From Methanomicrobiales archaeon (lineage in GTDB: Archaea > Halobacteriota > Methanomicrobia > Methanomicrobiales > Methanospirillaceae), in NCBI GenBank assembly GCA_012798365.1, contig JAAZNH010000104.1, positions 1 through 13,637 of the forward strand: a stretch of 13,637 nt of DNA, given 5' to 3'. The position numbers and the translations under genes are program-made. Positions 1 to 7,354 of this stretch are shown in pieces. A model generated the notes under the pieces. That model was given only the letters and a program-made list of their open reading frames with translations, was not told the DNA's origin and did no database searches. Every line of letters starts with the position of its first letter. Within the stretch, counting starts at the first letter, position 1.

Positions 1-1
1 G

Positions 2-178
2 TTCAAACGCGACGGGATGATGAACCAGACCACCGGCATGCAGTACCGGCAGGAGATCCTCTCCCGCGGGAACATGGATGATGGCAGCGTTCTGTTAGAG
101 AATTTCCTGGAGCGGAAACCCGGGGCTGGTGCATTGTACCGGTATATTGGGATCAATGTAACGAAGGCATCCGGGTAA
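2..178 (+). CDS. C-terminal end of an M3-family oligopeptidase (5' end outside window)
   Basis: Frame 2 is open from the window edge to a TAA at 176-178 and gives 58 residues. The pattern GMQYRQEILSRG, then NFLERKP, then a final YRYIGI, matches the end of M3 zinc metallopeptidases (thimet oligopeptidase / oligoendopeptidase F type), where a conserved 'yR.eIL..G' stretch is followed by 'FLGRkP...yl...Gi'. These are cytoplasmic enzymes that cut short peptides. The HEXXH zinc site would lie upstream and is not visible, so the family call rests on the tail alone. The last six residues (NVTKAS-like) extend past the usual end. No operon link to the next gene is evident: an 80-base gap with its own TATA-like box follows. 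Confidence 0.68.
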   Translation, partial: FKRDGMMNQTTGMQYRQEILSRGNMDDGSVLLENFLERKPGAGALYRYIGINVTKASG

Positions 179-267
179 CCGGGGGCATCATCTTTTTCCT
201 TGTCCGGCACCCGGGCTTTCTGCTGGCGTTTCATTATCCTCTTATATTTCATTGTCGCATGCCATGT
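179..267 (+). promoter_or_regulatory. Probable promoter of the Cache protein gene
   Basis: The gap after the peptidase stop contains TTATATTT at 242-249, a good archaeal TATA box. Its centre lies 23 bases before the ATG at 268, so transcription would begin at or next to that codon. No Shine-Dalgarno sequence is visible before either ATG (259 or 268). This favours a leaderless transcript starting with the ATG at 268. The placement is inferred from spacing only. Confidence 0.5.
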
Positions 268-1863
268 ATGGATACCCGGACCGGATCATCTTTCCTTCTT
301 TTCCTGCTGCTCCTCACTGCGTCCTTCTGTGTCGTGCCGGCAGGCGCAATGAATTTCATCGGACCAATTGCCGCACCCCAGAATACTGCGGATACCGGCC
401 CGGAAGTTTCGCCCGTCCTCTTTGCACGCGGGGACGCCCGTCTGCCGTCAGGGGTGCTGCATCTCCCTGCCTGCCCGCCCGTACCAGCCCGGGTCTCCGC
501 AGGGCCCGGTGCCACCGGAGGGCCGGCCGCGATTCGCCCCGGCCGTTCCGAAACGCTGGTCCTGCCCTCTGGCGGGTGCAGAACCCTCCCTGTCCTGTTG
601 GTAATCCGGCCCGGAGCTCCTTCCGGGGACACGCTGATCTCCCCCGCGGGAAGTGCGGTATCGTTGACAGAAGACGATCTCGTTACGTTTGTCAATGATG
701 CGGTGGTCCTTTCGCACCGTGCAGGAAAAGCAGCAGCCATCCGGGAATTTGCTGACCGTAATGGTTCATTCACCCGAGGGGACCTATACATCTGGGCCTA
801 TGATTTCAATGGAACGAACCTTGCCCACCCGTATCACCCGGAGTTCCGTGGTCAGAACAAGCTGGACCTTGCGGACCCGTCCGGGTTCCGGATGATCGAG
901 GCAATGCGGGATGTGGCCCGCGATGGGAGCGGGTTTGTGCAGTACGCGTACGAGAACCCGGTGACCGGAAAAACCGAACCGAAACTGGCGTACGTGAAAC
1001 GGGTTGACGCGGACTGGTGGATCGCCTCCGGAATCTACGGCGAGAACCTGAGCCTTTCGCAAACATCACCCGCAGTTGTCCGGCATAACCTGGAAAAGAA
1101 AGTGGCCGGGGCGGTTGACTTTGCCCGCATCAACGGGAGGGGGACTGCCCTCTCTCTGTTCAACGATCCCTCCGGGCAGTTTGCTGCTGACGGGAACTAT
1201 ATCTTTGCGTTTGCCATGAACGGCACAACCCTTGCCATGCCGTTTGAGCCGGCGCGGATCGGAAAGAATGAACGCGATCTGAAGGACCGGAACGGTGTGG
1301 CAATTGGCGAGCGGAAGATCCAGCTGGCAGGAGAGGGCGGGGGATTTTTCTATTACGTGTTCACCGACCCAAAGACCCAACAACCGGCGTTCAAGGTCTC
1401 CTTTGTCCGGGCGGTTGACGCGGAGTGGGCAGTCGGGGCCGGCGCCTACCTGCCGGATGTTCCTGCAGATTTTTCACCGGATGCCCGGGACCGGATGGTG
1501 TCGCATGTCGGTTCTGCCCTTACATTCATGAAAACCCATGGAAAGGATGAGGCGCTCAGGACATTCAATGACCCGGACGGCGCCTTCTCAAAGAAGGACA
1601 TGTACATCTTTGTCTTTGACCCGGATGGCACATACCTGGCAAGCCCGTACCTGCCCGGGATTGTCGGATCAAACCGGCTTACCAGCCGGGACCCCTATGG
1701 CGAGTATCATGTGCAGGCCATCCTTGACACGGCTCAGGCCGGCGGGGGATTCACCTATTATTTCCTCGAAGATCCGGCAAACGATTTCCGGGTATCCCTC
1801 AAGCTTGCCTATGTAAAAACCGCTGACAACGGGCTGATCGTGGGCACCGGCACCAGTGCCTGA
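268..1863 (+). CDS. Secreted protein with three tandem Cache-type sensor domains
   Basis: 531 residues from the ATG at 268 (534 from the in-frame ATG at 259). Numbering from 259, residues 11-30 form a signal peptide with a hydrophobic core and an AGA cleavage site. Residues 36-138 are a Pro/Gly-rich linker with no recognisable domain. Three homologous modules of about 125 residues follow, near 139-262, 272-398 and 408-534. Each has the single-Cache order: a helix, 'FNDPsG.F...YIFaf..nGT.LA.P', 'GGGF.YY.f.dP', and a closing 'yvk.vdadw.vg.G.Y'. Cache modules bind small organic ligands outside the cell. There is no transmembrane segment after the modules and no HTH, kinase or methyl-accepting domain, so it would be a free or wall-associated sensor or binding protein. 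The TATA box at 242-249 favours the 268 start. The gene ends 5 bases from the 3' end of the opposing flavodoxin gene. Confidence 0.85.
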   Translation: MDTRTGSSFLLFLLLLTASFCVVPAGAMNFIGPIAAPQNTADTGPEVSPVLFARGDARLPSGVLHLPACPPVPARVSAGPGATGGPAAIRPGRSETLVLPSGGCRTLPVLLVIRPGAPSGDTLISPAGSAVSLTEDDLVTFVNDAVVLSHRAGKAAAIREFADRNGSFTRGDLYIWAYDFNGTNLAHPYHPEFRGQNKLDLADPSGFRMIEAMRDVARDGSGFVQYAYENPVTGKTEPKLAYVKRVDADWWIASGIYGENLSLSQTSPAVVRHNLEKKVAGAVDFARINGRGTALSLFNDPSGQFAADGNYIFAFAMNGTTLAMPFEPARIGKNERDLKDRNGVAIGERKIQLAGEGGGFFYYVFTDPKTQQPAFKVSFVRAVDAEWAVGAGAYLPDVPADFSPDARDRMVSHVGSALTFMKTHGKDEALRTFNDPDGAFSKKDMYIFVFDPDGTYLASPYLPGIVGSNRLTSRDPYGEYHVQAILDTAQAGGGFTYYFLEDPANDFRVSLKLAYVKTADNGLIVGTGTSA

Positions 1864-1868
1864 TCCCC

Positions 1869-2396
1869 CTATTTCCCTTCGTTGTTTTTTTCAGTCAGGG
1901 TGCGGGCGAACGTTTCTGCATCCTTTAGATCGTTCTCATCGGGCCGGCCCTTGTTGATGCCCCCGAAATACTTCAGGAAACTGTTCGTGTTCCAGCCGGC
2001 ACACCCGAACTCGCCAATGACCTGGTATCCTTTCAGGTTCAGTTTTTCCCGCATCTGCCGGTGGTTATCTTCAATGAATTTCTTATCTGCGATGAAGCCG
2101 GGAGCACCGTATGTTGAGAAGAGAAACGCTTTCTTTCCCGCGTCAAACGAGAGCCTGTCGGCAAGTGCAAGGAGTGGCGCACCAAACGTTGCGCTGTAGA
2201 TCCCCGATCCAAAACCGATGAGGTCATATTCCCGGAGTTTTTCCGGGTGAACCTCTTCAGGTGTCTGTAGTTCCGCACCAAGGACGCCGGCAATAGCCCG
2301 TGCAATCTTCTCCGTGTTGTTGTGATGATACGAAAAGACGACCACCAGCGCCTTTTTCCTGGTCATACTGTCCTGCATGGTACTGGTTGTCTCCAT
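1869..2396 (-). CDS. Flavodoxin family protein, last gene of the redox operon
   Basis: 175 residues from the ATG at 2396, which has GGAGGTG eight bases before it; a longer reading from 2438 would run into the upstream gene and lacks such a site. An FMN phosphate-binding loop is visible as SYHHNNTEKIA (residues 22-32), after strand KKALVVVF. GFGSGIY (61-67) and STYGAPG (94-100) fit the two loops that flank the flavin ring. The fold is that of short-chain flavodoxins acting as low-potential one-electron carriers in the cytoplasm. It starts 16 bases after the stop of the radical SAM gene, so the pair is almost certainly co-translated from one mRNA, and the natural inference is that it reduces that enzyme's cluster. 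A lone Cys-132 in EFGCAGWN is unusual but not diagnostic. Confidence 0.9.
   Translation of the reverse strand: METTSTMQDSMTRKKALVVVFSYHHNNTEKIARAIAGVLGAELQTPEEVHPEKLREYDLIGFGSGIYSATFGAPLLALADRLSFDAGKKAFLFSTYGAPGFIADKKFIEDNHRQMREKLNLKGYQVIGEFGCAGWNTNSFLKYFGGINKGRPDENDLKDAETFARTLTEKNNEGK
1885..1891 (+). terminator. T-tract, probable transcription end for the Cache gene
   Basis: A run of seven T lies 22 bases after the Cache stop codon. Archaeal RNA polymerase can stop at such T-tracts without a hairpin. It falls inside the antisense of the flavodoxin C-terminal codons (the AAAAACAA stretch for KNN), so it may equally be just lysine/asparagine codons. Confidence 0.35.
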
Positions 2397-2412
2397 TGTT
2401 CCCCACCTCCGG

Positions 2413-3498
2413 TTAATTCCTCGCCGCCAGTTCTGCAACCCACGCCTTGTTCGCCCGGAGGGCGCAGCCTCCTTCGGATTCCGTCAGGATGGCCGGCTCT
2501 TCCCGCAGCCGTGCGAGCAGCCGCGACCGCAGCGCCTCCTCAAGCGGAAGCGATGCCAGGCTGGCATCGGATACCGGGGCTGCCGGGCAGGGCTCAAGAT
2601 CGCCGGACGGGCTCACGTGGACAAAGCCCCGGCCTGCGGCAAGGCACCCGCCGTACGCCTCTTCATCGCCGGGAAATCCGAGAAAAAGCGCCGGGAATTT
2701 CCGGTTAAAATCCGCAAGAACAATCTGCAGGACCTTCTTCTGTTCCGGTGTCAGGACAAGGTCTTTTGTTCCGGGTTCCATGGGAACATATTCGACAAAC
2801 GTGAAGACCCGGGCACCTGCTTCCCGCACCTGCCGGATAAATGGCTCGCCTGTCACGCGGTCAAAATTCGTCCGGGCGGTTGTCACTGAGCAGCCAAAAA
2901 ATACATCCCGGTCCTTGAGCCGGGCGCAGGTCGCCAGCAGCTGATCATAGACCCCGCTGCCCCGGCGCGTATCGGTCTCTTCCCGGAATCCCTCAAAACT
3001 GATGACCGGGACAATGTTCTTCTGCCGTGCAATTCTTCCCGCGAGTTCGTCATCGATCAAAAGCCCGTTGGAAAAGACCGGGAAGAGGATTTTTGGGTGG
3101 GCCTGTGCCAGGGCGAGGATTTCATCCTTCCTTACCAATGGTTCGCCCCCGGCGATGACTATGATCGAGACCCCGAGGCCTGCTGCCTGCCCGACAACGG
3201 ATGCAAGAACCTCCGGGCTCATCTCGGTTTTCTGCCCGTGGCCCCGGCCATGCATGTAGCATCCGGCGCAGGCAAGGTTGCAGCGCGATGTGACGCTGAT
3301 GATCATGATTGGCGGGACCATGAGCCCCTCCTTTTCATGCAGGGTACGGATCGCTGCGGCTTTTTTCTGGTTGTGCAGGATCACGGACCCGGGAATGAGC
3401 AGGGACGGATCGGAAGCAATGATCCGGATCGCGTGGCTGATCGTTTCGCTGATGGTGGTGTTGAAGGTCTCCCGGTACCGGGGTAGTGTGGCGTCCAT
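2413..3498 (-). CDS. Radical SAM enzyme with SPASM/twitch-like C-terminus, substrate unknown
   Basis: 361 residues. The CX3CX2C site that binds the SAM-coordinating [4Fe-4S] cluster is C73, C77, C80 (SRCNLACAGCY), followed by the SAM-binding AGGEP at 116-120. Near the C-terminus, C285, C304 (within SPSGDLEPC) and C345 have the spacing and context of an auxiliary cluster of the SPASM/twitch type, found in enzymes that modify peptides or tetrapyrroles. About 60 residues precede the core and have no recognised domain. The start has GGAG eight bases upstream. It sits 19 bases after the membrane protein gene and 16 bases before the flavodoxin gene. No small precursor peptide gene is seen nearby, so a peptide-modifying role has no direct support; a cofactor, lipid or protein substrate is as likely. 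Confidence 0.9.
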   Translation of the reverse strand: MDATLPRYRETFNTTISETISHAIRIIASDPSLLIPGSVILHNQKKAAAIRTLHEKEGLMVPPIMIISVTSRCNLACAGCYMHGRGHGQKTEMSPEVLASVVGQAAGLGVSIIVIAGGEPLVRKDEILALAQAHPKILFPVFSNGLLIDDELAGRIARQKNIVPVISFEGFREETDTRRGSGVYDQLLATCARLKDRDVFFGCSVTTARTNFDRVTGEPFIRQVREAGARVFTFVEYVPMEPGTKDLVLTPEQKKVLQIVLADFNRKFPALFLGFPGDEEAYGGCLAAGRGFVHVSPSGDLEPCPAAPVSDASLASLPLEEALRSRLLARLREEPAILTESEGGCALRANKAWVAELAARN

Positions 3499-3517
3499 GA
3501 TTGCTCCGTCCCCGCTC

Positions 3518-4105
3518 TTATGCGGGTTTTGCTCCCATCCGTTTCCGGAGTGCGCTGACTATCCAGCCGGCAAGTGCGCTGAAGATGATGAGGAAGGACA
3601 CGGCGCTGAGCGTGAACTTGAAAAATCCCGCGGCCATCGTGAACCGGGCGATGTCCGGAAGTTCTGCCGGCCAGGCAAGAAGCATAGTGAGAATCCCGAT
3701 ATTTTCCAGGTAATCACACAGGCCTCCCACGAGGGGGACAACATTGAGCCGGTGCCAGGGGCTTTTGGCCGGCAGCCACCCGTGCAAAAGCCACGTGATG
3801 AGAAGCGAGAATGCCATTGCATAGAAAAAGGGCAGGAGCATGTCTAGGGGAATGATATGAGTCAGGTCAAAGGCCCGGCCTGCCTCTCCCATTGCCGCAA
3901 GGTGCGCGTATGCCTGGTCCGGTGAATAGAGGAACTCCATGTCAAGAAGCCCGACGCCGCCGGTAATTGCCATGAGCTCGGCTGCACCGAACGGCCGGCT
4001 GTTGATGAGGTATGCCAGGATGAGAAATCCGGCGATTGCCGCGATGACGGATCGTGTACTGGTTATCGCAATGATCCGGTCAGAAATTATGTCAATGATC
4101 TTCAT
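3518..4105 (-). CDS. Four-helix integral membrane protein of unknown function
   Basis: 195 residues, not recognised beyond being a membrane protein. Hydrophobic segments are near 17-35, 85-106, 122-145 and 158-186. The loop between the first two (40-84) is the only sizeable soluble part and contains MEFLYSPDQAYAHLAAMGEAG. The third segment carries GGLCDYLENIG (127-137), two acids and an Asn buried in an otherwise apolar stretch; such buried polar groups are typical of a functional site. The C-terminus is basic (RKRMGAK) and so probably cytoplasmic. The ATG is preceded by GGGGAG. It lies 15 bases after EFR1-b and 19 before the radical SAM gene, placing it firmly in the operon. It could be a membrane anchor or quinone/lipid-handling partner; there is no evidence to choose. 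Confidence 0.8.
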   Translation of the reverse strand: MKIIDIISDRIIAITSTRSVIAAIAGFLILAYLINSRPFGAAELMAITGGVGLLDMEFLYSPDQAYAHLAAMGEAGRAFDLTHIIPLDMLLPFFYAMAFSLLITWLLHGWLPAKSPWHRLNVVPLVGGLCDYLENIGILTMLLAWPAELPDIARFTMAAGFFKFTLSAVSFLIIFSALAGWIVSALRKRMGAKPA

Positions 4106-4120
4106 GCCGCTCCCCGTTGA

Positions 4121-4915
4121 TCACTCGCCCCGTTGTTCCTGCATATCGCCAAGGGTAACGTCCGGGTGATGATACCGCATTTTTCCTTGTGTCCTGCTGC
4201 CAATTTCGATTGCTTCTGAAGGGCACCAGTGGATGCAGGCATAGCACTGGGTACAGTCGCTTCCCCATCTCACCCCGTCCTTTGTTACGGTAATGTTGCG
4301 GGTAGGGCAGATCCGCTGGCAGGCATGGCACCGGTTGCAGGCTGCCGTTGCATGGAATTTTGCCGGGGTGTTATACACTTCTGTTGAGAGTTTTTTTGAG
4401 ACTTCTCCGCCCCATTTCCACAGGCCGGAATTCGTGCCTTCCGGAACGGAAACCTTCTTGTTGCGGATGCAGTCGGCAATCTCCGGGATGCGTTTTTTCA
4501 TGGCAGCGAACTTCTCTTCCCGGTGGCCGGCGTCATTCATGAGGTTGAGAGGGCCGATAAAGTTCTCCGGCATCATAATTGCATATCCTGCCGAGAGGGA
4601 GTACCGTTTCTCCTCCATGAGTTCCTGGAGCCGGAAGAGTGCACCCCCCGGCCGCTCCCCGCAGGTTGCAAGGCCGAAGATGAACGGGTCGCCGGTAAAC
4701 AGGATATTGGAAACAAATGTCCGGACGATATCCGGCATGGTGAGGAAATGGACCGGGAATGCAATGCCGATCGCATCAGCCTCCGGTGTATAGCCGCCAA
4801 AATAGATCGCCTGCCGCAGGGGGATCAGCCGCGTATTACCGAGTTCTTGTGCAAGTTCGCGGGCAACGGCAAGGGTGTTGCCGGTGCCGGTGAAATAGTA
4901 GATGATGGTTTTCAT
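4121..4915 (-). CDS. EFR1-type flavodoxin-ferredoxin fusion, copy b
   Basis: 264 residues from the ATG at 4915 (MKTIIYYFTGTGN), the same start as its paralogue at 7354; an ATG at 4948 would overlap the upstream gene. The N-terminal half is a flavodoxin with the FMN loop FTGTGNTLA at 8-16. The C-terminal third is a two-cluster ferredoxin: C193/C196/C199/C203 followed by P, and C221/C224/C227/C231 followed by P. It ends in the family tail RYHHPDVTLGDM...QRGE. A protein with an FMN and two [4Fe-4S] clusters can pass electrons between one- and two-electron carriers in the cytoplasm. Thirteen bases separate it from the NapH-like gene upstream. Residues 30-190 differ strongly from copy a, so the two copies probably have different partners. 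Confidence 0.93.
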   Translation of the reverse strand: MKTIIYYFTGTGNTLAVARELAQELGNTRLIPLRQAIYFGGYTPEADAIGIAFPVHFLTMPDIVRTFVSNILFTGDPFIFGLATCGERPGGALFRLQELMEEKRYSLSAGYAIMMPENFIGPLNLMNDAGHREEKFAAMKKRIPEIADCIRNKKVSVPEGTNSGLWKWGGEVSKKLSTEVYNTPAKFHATAACNRCHACQRICPTRNITVTKDGVRWGSDCTQCYACIHWCPSEAIEIGSRTQGKMRYHHPDVTLGDMQEQRGE

Positions 4916-4917
4916 GG
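4877..4917. repeat. 41-base near-identical repeat, copy in EFR1-b
   Basis: These bases match 7316-7356 at 40 of 41 positions. They encode the start codon and FMN loop of the EFR1 flavodoxin domain and run two bases past the ATG. The rest of the flavodoxin halves differ widely. Confidence 0.85.
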
Positions 4918-4928
4918 GTTGATCAGTC

Positions 4929-5711
4929 TCACGTTTTTCCGATACCATAGGTAATCGCCCCCTTCGGGCAGGTGTCAGCGCAGCTGGCGCACAGAATACA
5001 TTCAGCGTTTTCCATCTTCTCCTCCTTTACCATTGCGTGCACGTCAAGGCTCATCGGACACTCCTTCGAGCACGCATTGCAGTTGTTGCACCGCTCCTTC
5101 TCCGCTTTGAGATGCAGGGCCGGCCAACCGGCGAGGTTGCGGATCTTCCGGCCGATCATCAGCATCACCGCGATCGGGCAGAAGGTATGGCAGAACCCGC
5201 GTTTGCCGAGGATAAGCGCAAAGAGGAGCGTGATCATGACCGGGCCGAGGAACAGAACGATTCCGCCGGCAGCCAGGATCGAGATGCCGTTCTGGGTCCG
5301 GTACAACAGGTCAACGGTCTTCAGGCCGCCGGCAGACCAGATCGCGTACGCGATGCTCCCGAAGATCCCCAGAAAGACCAGGTACTTCAGCCAGTCGGCC
5401 CTTGTTGTCCGGAGCGGCCACCGGAGGACACGGTTGCAGGCCTCCTGGAGTCCCCCGACCGGACAGAAATATGCGCACCAGAACCGTCCCAGGACAAGCG
5501 AAGTGAGAAAAACCAGGCCAAAAATGATGAGGCCGGCTGTGAGGATGCCCTGCGATGCCGCTTCAGTGATGAGGGGGCATGAGACATAGGCAAAGGTCAC
5601 CGGATACAGGATACATGAGAGGATTATAAGTGAAAGGCGCATCCGCTGCCGTGATGATGGCTCGCGTTTCTTGCCTTCTGGTGATTCTCTCTGCAGGGAT
5701 TCGGGTTTCAT
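4929..5711 (-). CDS. NapH-like membrane polyferredoxin, copy b
   Basis: 260 residues from the ATG at 5711, chosen because GAGGA lies about ten bases upstream; the reading can be extended to a TTG at 5744 without a ribosome site. Membrane helices lie near 26-46, 57-76, 109-127 and 147-168. Two CX3CP pairs (C79/C83 and C174/C178) mark the membrane-side iron-sulfur motifs of the NapH/NosR/MauN group. The soluble tail binds two [4Fe-4S] clusters: C208/C211/C214/C218 and C238/C241/C244/C248. In bacteria NapH moves electrons between the quinone pool and periplasmic reductases. Methanomicrobiales are known to lack quinones and methanophenazine, so the partner here is unknown and may be a cytoplasmic EFR1 protein. 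There is no NosR-like FMN-binding domain. Confidence 0.92.
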   Translation of the reverse strand: MKPESLQRESPEGKKREPSSRQRMRLSLIILSCILYPVTFAYVSCPLITEAASQGILTAGLIIFGLVFLTSLVLGRFWCAYFCPVGGLQEACNRVLRWPLRTTRADWLKYLVFLGIFGSIAYAIWSAGGLKTVDLLYRTQNGISILAAGGIVLFLGPVMITLLFALILGKRGFCHTFCPIAVMLMIGRKIRNLAGWPALHLKAEKERCNNCNACSKECPMSLDVHAMVKEEKMENAECILCASCADTCPKGAITYGIGKT

Positions 5712-5747
5712 ACCAGATTCTTCCTCGCGGGATACCGTGACCAACGG

Positions 5748-6521
5748 TTACCGGCCCTTGATGCCAAATGTTATTGCGCCTTTCGGGCAGACATCAGCGC
5801 AGGTCGCGCAGTCGATGCACTCGGGCGTCTCCATCTTCTCATCTTTTACCATGCCATGGACGTCGAGGCCCATCGGGCACTCGTTGGAGCACTTGTTGCA
5901 GTCAATGCACTTTGCCTTGTCTGCAGTCAGGCCGAGCGCCGGCCACCCGGCAAGGTTGCGGATCTTTCGGCCAATGATCATCAGCGGGGCGATCGGGCAG
6001 AGTACCCGGCAGAACCCGCGCCGGCCCATGAAGAAGGCGGCGGCGAAGATGATGAGAAAGATGACAATCACGACAATAAGCGGCTCAACAGAGGTGATGG
6101 AGAGGCCGTGGTCTGTTGCATAGAACGGATCGATTGCACGGATACCCCCGGCACCCATAAAGAGGTATCCCAGCAGGACAAGCCATGCCGCGGTGATGAG
6201 GTACTTCACATAATTTCTCCACCCGTCCTGCACGGTGTGTTTCATCACGGGAGTACAGATCTCCTGCCATGCACCCATCGGGCAGAGCCAGCCACACCAG
6301 AGCCGGGCGACAACGAGCGAGAGGATGAAGTTGGCGATAAAGAGGAGCATGCTTCCGGTGGCCACTCCTTCCGCAGCTCCCATCAGGATGATGATGGGTG
6401 AGATGTAGAAGAGCGTGACCGGCAGGAGGACAAATGAGATTATCAGGATCCATTTCCGGATGGTCTGGCGGGACGGTGCGGCATTTTCTGTGGAATTTCC
6501 AGGGGATTGTTGTTCTGTCAT
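5748..6521 (-). CDS. NapH-like membrane polyferredoxin, copy a
   Basis: 257 residues; the ATG is preceded by GGAGAT. Helices lie near 23-48, 55-73, 104-122 and 145-166. CX3CP pairs are C76/C80 and C171/C175; ferredoxin motifs are C205/C208/C211/C215 and C235/C238/C241/C245. The segment GRKIRNLAGWPAL just before the ferredoxin part is identical to copy b, and the two ends share VCPKGAIT/TCPKGAIT and a final GI-K. The N-terminus is a hydrophilic tail of about 20 residues (cytoplasmic by the positive-inside rule). It lies 11 bases after EFR1-a and 36 before copy b. A heterodimer of copies a and b, or one copy per EFR1 partner, would each explain the retention of both. Confidence 0.93.
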   Translation of the reverse strand: MTEQQSPGNSTENAAPSRQTIRKWILIISFVLLPVTLFYISPIIILMGAAEGVATGSMLLFIANFILSLVVARLWCGWLCPMGAWQEICTPVMKHTVQDGWRNYVKYLITAAWLVLLGYLFMGAGGIRAIDPFYATDHGLSITSVEPLIVVIVIFLIIFAAAFFMGRRGFCRVLCPIAPLMIIGRKIRNLAGWPALGLTADKAKCIDCNKCSNECPMGLDVHGMVKDEKMETPECIDCATCADVCPKGAITFGIKGR

Positions 6522-6532
6522 GGTATCTCCGG

Positions 6533-7354
6533 TTACGGCCCGTGATGGCCGGGGTGTTCAGGTTCTCCCCGCTGCACTTTCATGTCATGTATGGTGATAT
6601 CCGGGTGCCGGTACCGGCCGCGGGTTTTTGTCTTCTGTCCCCACTGGATTGCCTGTGCGGGGCAGAGGTTTAAGCAGGCCATGCAGAGTTCGCACCGGTG
6701 CTGCCACTCCGGCATCTCGTTGACCATCACGATATTCTTGACCGGGCAGACCCGCGAACAGGTGCCGCAATGGGTGCAGTTCCCGTCGGCAACAAACTCC
6801 TTGTCGGAGGTGTGTACCTGCCAAATGAACCCGTTGTACATCACCATCTTCAGCAGCGAAGAGAGCGGCGAGATGCCAGGCCGGACGGTCCGGCCATCCT
6901 TGATCATGCCAGCGATTGCAGTAACCTGTGCGTCAGCTGCAGCGAGAAGATCGTCCCGTGTCTTCCCCTCTTTTGGTGCATAGAGCGGGACGAAGTTGCC
7001 CACCATCTTCACAACCCATGCCGCATCGAGCGGCCGTCCGTTCTTTTTCGTGACAATATCATTCATCTGGCGGAGGGCTGAAGCACCGATCCCGCCCATG
7101 GTCAGGACGCAGAATGAGTAGGAGGTCTTTGAAAGATCAAGGCGCCCGGCAAATTCCGCCACAATGGAGGGCAGCCCGAAATCATAGACCGGGGCAATGA
7201 TCCCGACCCGTTCTGCGTGCGGCACAATATCCCGCAGGTCGCTCTTCTGCGATGCGATGGAGACCAGCTCGCAGTCCCCGAGGGCCTGCGCGATCTTCTT
7301 TGCAGCGGCAAGCGAGTTGCCGGTGCCGGTGAAATAGTAGATGATCGTTTTCAT
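6533..7354 (-). CDS. EFR1-type flavodoxin-ferredoxin fusion, copy a
   Basis: 273 residues. The flavodoxin FMN loop is FTGTGNSLA (8-16), with PVYDFGLPS (55-63) and TMGGIG (85-90) in the positions of the ring-flanking loops. Two [4Fe-4S] motifs follow: C193/C196/C199/C203 and C221/C224/C227/C231, at exactly the same residue numbers as copy b. The tail RYRHPDITIHDM is the family end; a short His/Gly/Pro-rich extension (EPEHPGHHGP) follows and is absent from copy b. The ATG at 7354 is preceded by AGGTTGAGA. It stands 91 bases after the methyltransferase gene, the only sizeable gap in the operon, and 11 bases before NapH-like copy a. It is likely to exchange electrons with that membrane protein. 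Confidence 0.94.
   Translation of the reverse strand: MKTIIYYFTGTGNSLAAAKKIAQALGDCELVSIASQKSDLRDIVPHAERVGIIAPVYDFGLPSIVAEFAGRLDLSKTSYSFCVLTMGGIGASALRQMNDIVTKKNGRPLDAAWVVKMVGNFVPLYAPKEGKTRDDLLAAADAQVTAIAGMIKDGRTVRPGISPLSSLLKMVMYNGFIWQVHTSDKEFVADGNCTHCGTCSRVCPVKNIVMVNEMPEWQHRCELCMACLNLCPAQAIQWGQKTKTRGRYRHPDITIHDMKVQRGEPEHPGHHGP

Noticed and set aside
249..791. Open frames on both strands at the start of the Cache gene
   Set aside because: They overlap the signal peptide and linker of the Cache protein and continue into no recognisable domain; the frame with a signal peptide and Cache modules explains the region.
2397..2438. Extended start of the terminal flavodoxin at 2438
   Set aside because: It would overlap the radical SAM gene, whereas the ATG at 2396 has a strong GGAGGTG at correct spacing.
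5712..5744. TTG start at 5744 for NapH-like copy b
   Set aside because: No ribosome site precedes it, while ATG 5711 has GAGGA at suitable distance; the extra residues are hydrophilic and uninformative.
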